This document shows positions 6,788-14,211 of a DNA stretch of 25,362 nucleotides, piece after piece (position 1 is the stretch's first letter; every line of letters begins with the position of its first letter). The notes below the pieces were generated by a model. The model was not told the DNA's origin, did not search any database, and was given only the letters and a program-made list of their open reading frames with translations. The translations under genes and the position numbers were made by a program. The DNA lies in IMG/VR virus record IMGVR_UViG_3300035564_000128, positions 1 through 25,362 of that record, one strand, 5' to 3'. This stretch comes from a virus.

Positions 6788-8913
6788 TGATAAAAATTCC
6801 AGACCTGACAGACGAGCACCAGAAGGCCGAGTTCGACTCTCTTATCCGCCGGTGGATCGAAGAGGATAATTCCGTTCACAAGGCCCGCGTCCCATCGTGG
6901 AACAAGATCGACCAACGCCTGACATCCGAAATTTCTGTTGGCGGCTTCTCTACCGACTTTATGGGTGACTTAGGCCGTGCCAATGATCCACGAACCGAGG
7001 ACTCCGGCAGCCCGCAACTCGTCAGCTTGAACCGCGCCCGTATGAACCACGAGGCGGTTCTGGGCGACTTCCTCGCCATCAAGCGCAAGCTCTCGATTCA
7101 ACCCCGAACCAAACGAGACGAGAAGATTGCCCGTATTATTCAGGCCAGAGTTGAGTACATCGAAGATTCCGAGATGTTCCCGACGATGGTCTACTTCCCG
7201 GCGATGGACAACGGCTTTGCTCGCGGTCTACATTGGATCAAGGTCCGCTACGATCCCCAGGCCAACAATCTCAAAGGAAAGTTCAGAGTAACTACCGTCA
7301 GCGCAAGGGATGTTTTGGTTGACTGCCGATCACGCGGCCCGTTTTTCCAATCAGCCCGAAGAAAGACTCACCGCTTCCAGCTTGAGGTCGAGGAAGCAAA
7401 AGAGCAGTGGAAGATATACCCAACCTTCAAGCCCGAAGTTCTCGGACCAGACGGCGAATACGATGAAGGTTATTCGCGCACGGAAGCCTCTACCGAGAAC
7501 TTCTGCACCGGCTACGAGGTTCACTTCCATCAAACCGTCACCCATTACTATCAGGCGACCGGCAATCAGGCCGAGCCGATGCAGGAAATCAGTGAAGAGC
7601 AGTTCTCCAAGATGAAGGAAAGTCCTCAGTCCGAGCAGATGGTATTTGAGGGCGACCGGGAAGAGAAGTATTACGCCGCGCTGTTCAATACCCACACCGG
7701 AACCCTCTCTGTCGAGGAAAGCCCGTTCGGAATGGACGTTCTGATTCCCGTGGTCAACATCGACACCGACCAAAGCCTCTACCCAATGGGCGACATCGAG
7801 ATATACTCCAATCTCCTTGACCTCTTGGATGTTCTGGTTTCTGTGTGGCTGTATAACACAAAGCGTACCAATAAACCCTTCTTCGACGTTGACCCGCGTA
7901 TCTATCAGCAGATGCAGGCAGAGATCGACGAGAAGATCGAGCATGGTGGAGCAATCCCCGGCCTCAAGGGTGTGCATGAGATTTCCGCCAATAGCGGCAT
8001 CGCCGCGATGGTCCAGCTGCTTCTCGGGTGGATTCAGGATATTGCCTCAAAGCACAACGCCTCGATGGGACAACCCCCCGGCAAGCAGATTAGCCGCAAC
8101 GCTCTTCAGATGATGATTGCCCGCGACCGTTCGGCACAGGGCCGCAAGGATCTCACGGTCAACTTCGCCCTGACGAGCCTCGTGAAGCTGATGACGCGAA
8201 TGATTATCGAGTTCGAGCAGGAGCCCGACGAGTTCCCGCTTCAGAACGCTCAACGCGGAACGCCCGCCTACGGCTACCTGAATCAGAAGTGGACTCTTCA
8301 CGACTACATGGGCCACCTGCACGAGATGTATAACATTCCTGAAACCGGACAGACCCCCGAAGAGATTGCCGGTATTCAGAAGCAGCTCATGGAAGCCCGT
8401 AAGAAGTTCGAGGCCACCAACCAAGTCGAGCCCGACGAGAACGGCGCAGATGGCTTCATCATCCCCTCTCTGCCGGAAGATATGCGGGAGTTCACCATTG
8501 AGCAGCTGATCGCATTTCAGGAGCAATCCAACTTAGACGAAGCCTCGTTCGAGCAAGCCTACCAGCCGCAGGAAGGCAAGATTCAGATATTCAAGATCAA
8601 CGACATCACGACCAAGAAGGACGTTGACTTCAATATCAAGTATTCACTCGATACCGACACCACCAACGACCCGCAGGCCAAAGCAGCCAAAGCGATGACC
8701 TATCACAAGATGGGTCTACTCTCCAAAGCCGACACGCTTGAAATGGCCGGAGAGCCGAACGCGGATGAGCTTGTCAAGAACGCCAACGAAGAGCAGCAGA
8801 TGATTCAACTCGCAACCGAGCTTGCCCAACGTCCAGATGTAATGGCAATAGTTGTGAAATTATTGCAAGGCGCAACGGCACAGGGGCAACCACAGGCAGA
8901 GGTAAAACAGTGA
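6784..8913 (+). CDS. Portal protein, P22-like (709 aa)
   Basis: Forms the dodecameric ring at the capsid vertex through which DNA is packaged. The support is position (after terL, before scaffold and capsid), size, and a layout typical of large P22-type portals. This includes an N-terminal region with LVSLNRARMNHEAVLGDF, a mixed region with ARDVLVDCRSRGPFF (the usual 'domain facing a conserved Asp' segment), and a helical middle with YPMGDIEIYSNLLDLLDVLV. The C-terminal helical barrel-like portion ends in a Gln-rich tail. The start is ATG 6784, overlapping the upstream stop. A catalytic function is not expected. The family assignment comes from pattern recognition rather than an alignment. 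Confidence 0.82.
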   Translation: MMIKIPDLTDEHQKAEFDSLIRRWIEEDNSVHKARVPSWNKIDQRLTSEISVGGFSTDFMGDLGRANDPRTEDSGSPQLVSLNRARMNHEAVLGDFLAIKRKLSIQPRTKRDEKIARIIQARVEYIEDSEMFPTMVYFPAMDNGFARGLHWIKVRYDPQANNLKGKFRVTTVSARDVLVDCRSRGPFFQSARRKTHRFQLEVEEAKEQWKIYPTFKPEVLGPDGEYDEGYSRTEASTENFCTGYEVHFHQTVTHYYQATGNQAEPMQEISEEQFSKMKESPQSEQMVFEGDREEKYYAALFNTHTGTLSVEESPFGMDVLIPVVNIDTDQSLYPMGDIEIYSNLLDLLDVLVSVWLYNTKRTNKPFFDVDPRIYQQMQAEIDEKIEHGGAIPGLKGVHEISANSGIAAMVQLLLGWIQDIASKHNASMGQPPGKQISRNALQMMIARDRSAQGRKDLTVNFALTSLVKLMTRMIIEFEQEPDEFPLQNAQRGTPAYGYLNQKWTLHDYMGHLHEMYNIPETGQTPEEIAGIQKQLMEARKKFEATNQVEPDENGADGFIIPSLPEDMREFTIEQLIAFQEQSNLDEASFEQAYQPQEGKIQIFKINDITTKKDVDFNIKYSLDTDTTNDPQAKAAKAMTYHKMGLLSKADTLEMAGEPNADELVKNANEEQQMIQLATELAQRPDVMAIVVKLLQGATAQGQPQAEVKQ

Positions 8914-9413
8914 GGCAAATTCCACTTACACAAGGCCAGTTTGCCACTGTCGATGATTGCGATTATGACGCTCTATGTGCAGTCAAGTGGTGTGCCAATT
9001 CAACACCGTGGGGATTCTACGCATTTCGCACCACCATGAAGAATGGAATTGTTACATCGGAGTATATGCACCGCAGAATCATCGGCGCCAAGTTGGGAGA
9101 GTTTGTTGATCACATCAACCATAACGGCCTCGACAACCGGCGGGAAAACCTTAGAATTTGTACGCTTTCCCAAAATGGTGCAAACCAACGTAGGCAGAAC
9201 AGAGTGAAGTCCAGCCCATACAAGGGAGTTTCTTGGGATGCCGCCAACAAGAAGTGGACTTCAAGAATTTGGGTAAATGAGAGAAAAATTTGGCTCGGCA
9301 GATTTACAGATGAAATGTTAGCGGCGAAGACCTACGACACCGCGGCCGTAAAGCATTTTGGAGAGTTCGCACATACGAATTTTCCCCAACCAACACAAGG
9401 AGCGCAGCAATGA
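8910..9413 (+). CDS. HNH homing-type endonuclease with AP2 domain (167 aa)
   Basis: Free-standing homing-endonuclease architecture. An HNH domain (about residues 50-95) has His54 (YMHRRIIG), Asp67-His68 (FVDHINHNGLDN) and Asn76/Asn80 (NRRENLRICT). An AP2-type DNA-binding domain follows at about residues 103-160 (YKGVSWDAANKKWTSRI, then WLGRFTDEMLAAKTYDTAAV). The start is GTG 8910, overlapping the portal stop (GTGA), and its own stop overlaps the next gene (ATGA), so it is seamlessly embedded in the operon. Such genes are mobile and usually dispensable. An insertion between portal and downstream genes is likely. Cleavage target unknown. Confidence 0.92.
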   Translation: MRQIPLTQGQFATVDDCDYDALCAVKWCANSTPWGFYAFRTTMKNGIVTSEYMHRRIIGAKLGEFVDHINHNGLDNRRENLRICTLSQNGANQRRQNRVKSSPYKGVSWDAANKKWTSRIWVNERKIWLGRFTDEMLAAKTYDTAAVKHFGEFAHTNFPQPTQGAQQ

Positions 9414-9673
9414 AAACCATCGTCAAAACCGTTGGTCAGGTAACAACCCTCTCGCTCATCGCAGAGGGAACATCGGATCTCGCAGGCTTCAATCACCTCA
9501 TCGGCAACGAGAAGGCCGCAAAGGTCAAGATCACGACAGACACGGACACGGTGGAACTCAAGCCGGCAGGCAAGGCCAACAACGGGCCGAAGAAACTCAC
9601 GAATGTCTGCAAACTGGAACTCGTGATTACTTCGCCGAAACCGACACCGGCAGAAGAAAAGGCGGAGAACTAA
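9410..9673 (+). CDS. Small hypothetical protein (87 aa)
   Basis: The family is not recognised. The product looks beta-rich (TIVKTVGQVTTLSLIAEG, then KVKITTDTDTVELKP and KLELVITSP) with a charged Pro/Glu tail. It starts within the stop of the HNH-AP2 gene (ATGA) after an AAGGAG site, and a further gene follows three bases after its stop. It has no signal peptide, membrane segment or Cys cluster. The arrangement suggests a virion or assembly accessory protein. Confidence 0.6.
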   Translation: MKTIVKTVGQVTTLSLIAEGTSDLAGFNHLIGNEKAAKVKITTDTDTVELKPAGKANNGPKKLTNVCKLELVITSPKPTPAEEKAEN

Positions 9674-9676
9674 CCT

Positions 9677-10183
9677 ATGACCCATGCAACCGCACAGCCG
9701 ATTGTTGATGAGTCGAAGGTGAAGGAGCTTAACCGTAAGCAACCGATTCTGCCAATCAAGGATTTCGAGGACGTTCTGATTCAACTTCGCCCTGACCTGC
9801 ATTGCCGAACTTGCTATGGCAGGGGTTACACGAGCTTCAGCCACGACCCGAAGACCGGCAAGCAGACGATGAACCTCTGCGGCTGCGCCACGTTCGGCGA
9901 GACAGAGATCCTAAAGGTTCTCAGGGCTATCGGAATCATCTCTCAGCAGCTCGACCAGATGAACGGAGTCTTTGCCGAAATCCTCATCCGCATCGAGAAG
10001 GCTCAGGTCGATCAGATTGCAATGGGCAAGGCTATTATGGGCCTCTTGCTGATGCCATCTAAGATCAAACAAGTTATCAACAAAGTCACATCATTTCTGA
10101 AGGGAGCACGGCAAAATGTCATCCAAGAAATCCAACCCGACGAAGCACCTGACAGTGGATGCGGGAAAGCAGTTCAAGACTGA
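9677..10183 (+). CDS. Zinc-ribbon hypothetical protein (168 aa)
   Basis: Cys43-X2-Cys46-X-Gly-X-Gly-Tyr (CRTCYGRGY) and Cys68-Gly-Cys70 form a DnaJ-like half zinc site in the N-terminal part. The region from about residue 75 is helical with a probable coiled coil (EILKVLRAIGIISQQLDQMN). The C-terminal end is overlapped for 68 bases by the next gene in another frame. No specific family is recognised. Four genes in this packaging block carry such Cys pairs. Confidence 0.6.
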   Translation: MTHATAQPIVDESKVKELNRKQPILPIKDFEDVLIQLRPDLHCRTCYGRGYTSFSHDPKTGKQTMNLCGCATFGETEILKVLRAIGIISQQLDQMNGVFAEILIRIEKAQVDQIAMGKAIMGLLLMPSKIKQVINKVTSFLKGARQNVIQEIQPDEAPDSGCGKAVQD

Positions 10184-10277
10184 AGCTCAGTCGATTATGA
10201 AGAAAGATCCCGTCCCAATGGGCGACACGGAGAACTTCAAGATCACCAAAGACAAGAAGGTTCGCAAGGGTCAATGA
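10116..10277 (+). CDS. Small Lys-rich protein (53 aa), overlapping its neighbour
   Basis: ATG 10116 is preceded by AAGGGAG at about 10100-10106. The frame ends at TGA 10275-10277 and overlaps the preceding gene by 68 bases in a different frame. The product is basic and rich in Lys, Asp and Gln (MSSKKSNPTKHLTVDAGKQF at the N-terminus, FKITKDKKVRKGQ at the C-terminus) with no recognised family. The next gene starts inside its stop (ATGA), which argues that both are translated. It could be a small assembly factor. Confidence 0.5.
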   Translation: MSSKKSNPTKHLTVDAGKQFKTEAQSIMKKDPVPMGDTENFKITKDKKVRKGQ

Positions 10278-10423
10278 GTCCAGAAAAACTCGATAGGCTG
10301 CTTCAGAAGCTCCGAGAGAAACTTCGTCAAGACACCGTTCCCGACGATGTAACCGGAAGCATCACGGTCAATGTTCAATCAGGCGGGCTCTCAGGAAGTG
10401 TGACAGTCGAACAGAAAATATAA
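10274..10423 (+). CDS. Small hypothetical protein (49 aa)
   Basis: Starts at ATG 10274 overlapping the preceding stop and ends at TAA 10421-10423, directly before the terminator region. The N-terminal half is a charged helix (KLDRLLQKLREKLRQD), the C-terminal half two beta-like stretches (GSITVNVQ, GSVTVEQ). Not recognised. It is the last gene before the Rho-independent terminator. Confidence 0.5.
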   Translation: MSPEKLDRLLQKLREKLRQDTVPDDVTGSITVNVQSGGLSGSVTVEQKI

Positions 10424-10462
10424 CCGGCTCACGCTGAATAGGTTGTAAGACCTCAATTCATC

Positions 10463-10508
10463 AAGCCACAGTCAGAGAAGGCACACGCCTCTCTGGTTGT
10501 GGCTTTTT
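10463..10508 (+). terminator. Rho-independent terminator
   Basis: AAGCCACA (10463-10470) pairs perfectly with TGTGGCTT (10498-10505). Inside, CAGAGAAGGC (10473-10482) pairs with GCCTCTCTG (10487-10495) with one bulged A and an ACAC loop. The stem ends in a run of five T at 10504-10508. It separates the packaging block from the scaffold and capsid genes, so it may reduce read-through from upstream or mark the start of a separately transcribed head operon. Confidence 0.85.
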
Positions 10509-10516
10509 CATTAAAC

Positions 10517-10531
10517 ACTCTCACAGAGAGT
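10517..10531 (+). promoter_or_regulatory. Short palindrome just before the scaffold ribosome binding site
   Basis: ACTCTC-ACA-GAGAGT is a perfect 6-bp inverted repeat with a three-base spacer, abutting the AGGAG site (10532-10536) of the scaffold gene. In RNA it could form a small hairpin next to the ribosome binding site and affect initiation. As DNA it could be a small operator. No family is assigned. Confidence 0.35.
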
Positions 10532-10545
10532 AGGAGAATCACAAA

Positions 10546-11847
10546 ATGGCAAAAGACACAAGCGACATCGTAGAGGATAGTCTCGCCGCATTGGGCGAAG
10601 ATCAGGGAAGTGGACTGCCGACTCCGGCGGATATTATCGCTGCCGAGAACGCAGCGGCAGGCGGCAAGGTGGGGGAAGATGACTCGCAGGGCGAGACTGT
10701 TCAACCCGAATCGGGCGATAAGGAAGAGAACGCATCGGTCCTCGAAGGAATCGACATTGAAGCACTTGAAGAAAAAGTCTCTATCGGGGCGGCACTCACG
10801 GACGAAGAGACGGAAGCTCTAAAGCAAATAGAGCAAGCTGTGGAGGAGCCGCCCCCAGTAGAGATGCCAGAAAAGAGTTACAAGATTGCGGGAAAGGAAG
10901 TTGCCTACGAAGAGATGGAAGATCGGTATGTAAAAGAAACGGGAACCGACATCTCTAAGCTCACGATGGAAGCCCGCGAAAAGAACGTCGATATGTTCGC
11001 CCGCGTTCAGAACCGGGAAGCGGCCCATGTTGCCGTTGCAGAACGGCAGAAGGTTGTCGCCAAAGAGACCAAAGAGATTGAGGCCGAGAAGATCCGAGTC
11101 GCAGAGATGAAACGCTCGATCGAAGCCGAGCGCAAAGAGATTGAGTTCGCCAGAACCCGACTCGCTGCCGAACGGAAGCGCCTTGAGGCCAAAGCCGCCA
11201 TCAACATCACCAAGCAGGACATCAAAGACCCTGAGACCGGAGAGACGGACTACGACAAACTCCGGCAGTACAACGGAAAAATGGAAGCGGCAGAACAGCT
11301 CTCAGAACTTGAATCACAGGAACAAGAGATCAGCCAAAAGGAGCGGGCAATCGAATCAAGCCTCGTTCATACAATTTTGACTGACTTCCAATTATCGCAC
11401 CCTCAATATCGCACCAGCGAAGACATGAGAGAGGTGGCGAAGAAGATCCGATCAGGTCAAGCGGTTTCAGCAGAGGATGAAATCAAAGTGCTCCAGATGA
11501 CATCCATGCTGAATGATGCTTCTACAATGAACATCTCGCTTGATAAGGTTTACGCCTCTCGCAAGGCCGTGAACCAGATATTGCCGGAAGTAGCACAGCC
11601 TACGGTCCCGGCTCGTGGAGCAAAAAAGCCTTCAAGTCCAGAAACTTTAGCGCAGAAGATTATCGAATACAAGGCGCGCTTGAAGAAGAATCTTCGTCTT
11701 GCCGAAGGCGGTGGCGCAGGCCAACGCGGCAAAGCAACCGGCAAAACGCTTGGTCAACAGGTGATGGAGGAAACGAAACTCCTTCTTGCCGAGGACCATC
11801 CCCAGGATGACTTCGCTCGTCATGTGTACGACAGTCCGAAACGCTAA
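10546..11847 (+). CDS. Scaffold-like coiled-coil protein (433 aa)
   Basis: Probably directs capsid assembly and is later lost from the head. It is acidic and low-complexity at the N-terminus (about residues 1-105). Long charged coiled coils follow at about residues 150-225 (KETKEIEAEKIRVAEMKRSI) and 235-275. The C-terminus is basic (KARLKKNLRLAEGG), the usual capsid-binding side of scaffolds. It sits directly before the major capsid gene, which is the standard scaffold position. The ATG follows AGGAG. No protease motif is seen. The assignment rests on composition and position, not on sequence family. Confidence 0.7.
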   Translation: MAKDTSDIVEDSLAALGEDQGSGLPTPADIIAAENAAAGGKVGEDDSQGETVQPESGDKEENASVLEGIDIEALEEKVSIGAALTDEETEALKQIEQAVEEPPPVEMPEKSYKIAGKEVAYEEMEDRYVKETGTDISKLTMEAREKNVDMFARVQNREAAHVAVAERQKVVAKETKEIEAEKIRVAEMKRSIEAERKEIEFARTRLAAERKRLEAKAAINITKQDIKDPETGETDYDKLRQYNGKMEAAEQLSELESQEQEISQKERAIESSLVHTILTDFQLSHPQYRTSEDMREVAKKIRSGQAVSAEDEIKVLQMTSMLNDASTMNISLDKVYASRKAVNQILPEVAQPTVPARGAKKPSSPETLAQKIIEYKARLKKNLRLAEGGGAGQRGKATGKTLGQQVMEETKLLLAEDHPQDDFARHVYDSPKR

Positions 11848-11875
11848 CCACGAGTAGAAAGGAAGGGTTAGTATT

Positions 11876-13069
11876 ATGGCAGATAAGCCAGTTGTCAAAC
11901 GGGCTCCGATTACTGCTCAGACCGGCACAACGACCAATATTGATTTTAGTGCCGAGCTGACGATGGATCACGAGTCAGAAACCCCATTGCTGGCTTTGGT
12001 CTCGAAGCTGAAGACGGCAAAGGTTTCCACGTACAATTACAAGTTTGCGGTGGACCGCTTCATCCCGCGAACCGCAACAAACACCACGGGCCAAGCTGCA
12101 ACCGCCGCGGGCGTAGCTCAAACGATCACGCTGTCCACGACCGAGGCCGGTTACTTTAACATCTACGATGTTGTCGAACTCGTCGGTCCGGCAGAAGACG
12201 CTACGCATACAGCTCAGTGTTTCATCACGGCAGCCACCGTTGGGGGCACGACTCTCACGGCCAAACCGTTCGATCCCGCGCTTGGCGTTGTGGCAATCAC
12301 TGATACAACCGTTGTCCGCCGACTGTTCAGTTCAATGGTCGAAGGTTCCAGCGGTCGCACCTCTCATCAGACTGTGCCGACAGTCTATTCGCAGTACATC
12401 CAGATTTTTGAGGATTACTTCGATGTGACGAACGTGCAGGCTGAAAACCGGCAGTACACGATCCCAGAGCGCGCCCGACTTCGGGAAGATACCCGCAAGA
12501 AACACGCGCTCGACCAGGAGTACGCATTCTTCCTGTCGAAAGCCATCTCCGCTTCTTCGAGCTACATCGACACATCCAGCGTGACGGGCTACAACCGCTA
12601 TCAGATGTCCGGAATCAAGGACCAAATCAGCACGAACACGATGAGCTACGGCGACAAGCTCGACCAGGACGAGCTCTTCAACTTCATCACCCAAGTTCAC
12701 AATCCGACCTACACGGGCGGCAACAAGCGCCTCGTGTTCGCGTCCGGCACGTTCCTCGGAGCGGTGAACAAACTGGCATCTCCGTCACTGCGTATCTCGA
12801 CCCGCGAATCAACGTGGGGCGTTGCCATCAGCGATGTTCAGTTCGCCGGTAAGGTCTGGTCCTTTGTCGAAGCTCCGGTTCTCTCGGAAGCCCGCGACGG
12901 TCATGCGGTAGTCCTGCATCCGATGTTCTTGCGCAAACGCGTGTTCCTGCCAACAACGTACAAGATGAACGTCCAAAATCCGATTGACAACTTCTTCCGC
13001 GATGGCTTTGTGACTTCGGTCGCAATCGAACAGCGCCTCGAAGAAGTCGCTGGTTGGATCAGTGTTTAA
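11876..13069 (+). CDS. Major capsid protein, SU10/DUF5309-like HK97 fold (397 aa)
   Basis: Main shell protein. The pattern resembles the DUF5309 family. It has an N-terminal ITAQTGTTTNIDFSAELTMD region, then SETPLLALVSKLKTAKVSTY. An inserted beta domain (about residues 78-145, FNIYDVVELVGP and TVGGTTLTAKPFD) ends in EGSS. It is followed by YSQYIQIFEDYFDVT and a long helix RLREDTRKKHALDQEYAFFL. The C-terminal part contains GGNKRLVFASGTFLGAVNKL and DGHAVVLHPMFLRKRVFLP. The start follows AAAGGAAGG (11858-11866). It lies between the scaffold-like gene and a small head gene, the normal order. No N-terminal cleavage site is evident. Confidence 0.8.
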   Translation: MADKPVVKRAPITAQTGTTTNIDFSAELTMDHESETPLLALVSKLKTAKVSTYNYKFAVDRFIPRTATNTTGQAATAAGVAQTITLSTTEAGYFNIYDVVELVGPAEDATHTAQCFITAATVGGTTLTAKPFDPALGVVAITDTTVVRRLFSSMVEGSSGRTSHQTVPTVYSQYIQIFEDYFDVTNVQAENRQYTIPERARLREDTRKKHALDQEYAFFLSKAISASSSYIDTSSVTGYNRYQMSGIKDQISTNTMSYGDKLDQDELFNFITQVHNPTYTGGNKRLVFASGTFLGAVNKLASPSLRISTRESTWGVAISDVQFAGKVWSFVEAPVLSEARDGHAVVLHPMFLRKRVFLPTTYKMNVQNPIDNFFRDGFVTSVAIEQRLEEVAGWISV

Positions 13070-13100
13070 TCTCACAAACCTCTAAGGAAGGAGTACTCAC

Positions 13101-13553
13101 ATGAGTACGAAAAAGACTGTCTATCTGGAATGCAAGTATCTCGGGGGTTACTACCCGAAGGCGATGAAAGTCAAGAACTCGACAACCGGCCTCTTGGAAG
13201 GACGCGAGCTCAAGTTCATCAATGGACGCACTCAGGTCTCAGAGGAAGAGCTTGCGATCCTGAAGCAGCACGAGAAATGGGGTTCGGAGTTCGGAGAGAA
13301 AGGAACGCTCGGACAGAAGGCTATTGCCCGTCAGGTCGAAGTCAAGAAGGGCGTGAGCCCGACAGACCAGATCAGAGAGCAGCTCCTTGCTCAGGGCCAT
13401 CAGAAACTCGCCCTGAAACCCGAAGAGCAACCCGAGACCGACGAACAGATCATTGCCCGCCTTGCCGCTGAACACGATGAAACCAGCGGAGCAGCAAAGA
13501 ACCTTGCAGGCACAGAAGGCAAGTCGAAGAGGTTAGGAAAAACAGGTTCATAA
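13101..13553 (+). CDS. Small head-associated protein (150 aa)
   Basis: The N-terminal half has a small beta pattern, KTVYLECKYLGGYYPKAMKV, then LKFINGRTQVSEEELAIL. I associate this with short proteins encoded right after the capsid gene in tailed phages (F.NG...V.EE pattern). The C-terminal half is charged and probably disordered. A strong AAGGAAGGA lies at 13084-13092. Head completion or capsid accessory function is inferred from position. Confidence 0.6.
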   Translation: MSTKKTVYLECKYLGGYYPKAMKVKNSTTGLLEGRELKFINGRTQVSEEELAILKQHEKWGSEFGEKGTLGQKAIARQVEVKKGVSPTDQIREQLLAQGHQKLALKPEEQPETDEQIIARLAAEHDETSGAAKNLAGTEGKSKRLGKTGS

Positions 13554-13575
13554 CGAGAAAGCGAGGAAACTCAAT

Positions 13576-14130
13576 ATGCGTAAGAAAATCTTCAAATCAG
13601 TATTCCTGGCGCTGACATTGGTTCTGGCCTTGACAATTTTGGCCGATTCCGCGCTGGCTGTGAAGTGGACCTTCACCGCCGTCAACAACATCGTCACCCT
13701 GAACGGGTACGGAAAATACTATCGTGTCACATGGCAGGCCCCCGGCACAACGGCCCTGCAAAAAGATACGGTAATCATCAATCTGCCCGTGTCTCTTCCG
13801 CAAACAATCACCGGAACAGACACAACGCTATTCCAGGTCAATGTTACCACCTCTGATTCAGCGGTCATTGGCGTTCGCTATCAAGTCTCATCGGACAACA
13901 CTACGTGGAAATCCTACACAATAGGCACGGATTCCACGACATGGTACCCGGGAGCTTACGATGCAGATGTCACAAAGGCTATGAATACTTTTGTGATTTC
14001 TTCGCCTCAGTATGGCGGACCTCAACCATATAAGAGAATTATGATCGTGGGTTACAACCCCTCATCGAGAACTCTCTATGGATGGGTGGCGAAACTGAAG
14101 GTGGACATCATACCGTTCAAGCAGAATTAG
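13576..14130 (+). CDS. Predicted secreted beta-rich protein (184 aa)
   Basis: Residues 1-28 form a Sec signal peptide: basic start MRKKIFK, hydrophobic core VFLALTLVLALTILA, cleavage-like DSALA-V. The mature part is beta-rich with many Thr and Ser residues and Asp-Thr/Ser pairs (KDTVI, TDTTL, SDSAV, TDSTT), suggesting a beta-sandwich. It lies between the small head gene and the first adaptor-like gene, where a virion protein would be expected. This makes an export signal surprising. The next gene's region is preceded by a GC-rich hairpin. The family is not recognised. It resembles the protein at 15122 in size and layout. Confidence 0.7.
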   Translation: MRKKIFKSVFLALTLVLALTILADSALAVKWTFTAVNNIVTLNGYGKYYRVTWQAPGTTALQKDTVIINLPVSLPQTITGTDTTLFQVNVTTSDSAVIGVRYQVSSDNTTWKSYTIGTDSTTWYPGAYDADVTKAMNTFVISSPQYGGPQPYKRIMIVGYNPSSRTLYGWVAKLKVDIIPFKQN

Positions 14131-14153
14131 CCGTTTCCGCTTCATCTGTCCAC

Positions 14154-14187
14154 GGGGCCGAGCCCCTGCGAAGGAGTGTTCGGCCCC
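14154..14187 (+). promoter_or_regulatory. GC-rich hairpin between secreted and adaptor genes
   Basis: GGGGCCGA (14154-14161) pairs perfectly with TCGGCCCC (14180-14187) around an 18-base loop containing AAGGAG. It is followed by AACTTTATC, not a T run, so it is not a standard terminator. It could serve as an RNA processing, stabilising or translation-control element before the gene at 14212. Confidence 0.4.
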
Positions 14188-14211
14188 AACTTTATCAAGG
14201 AGAAGCGGAAG

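Noticed and set aside
14154-14187. Rho-independent terminator after the gene at 13576
   Set aside because: The stem is good but no T run follows, and the loop is 18 bases long.
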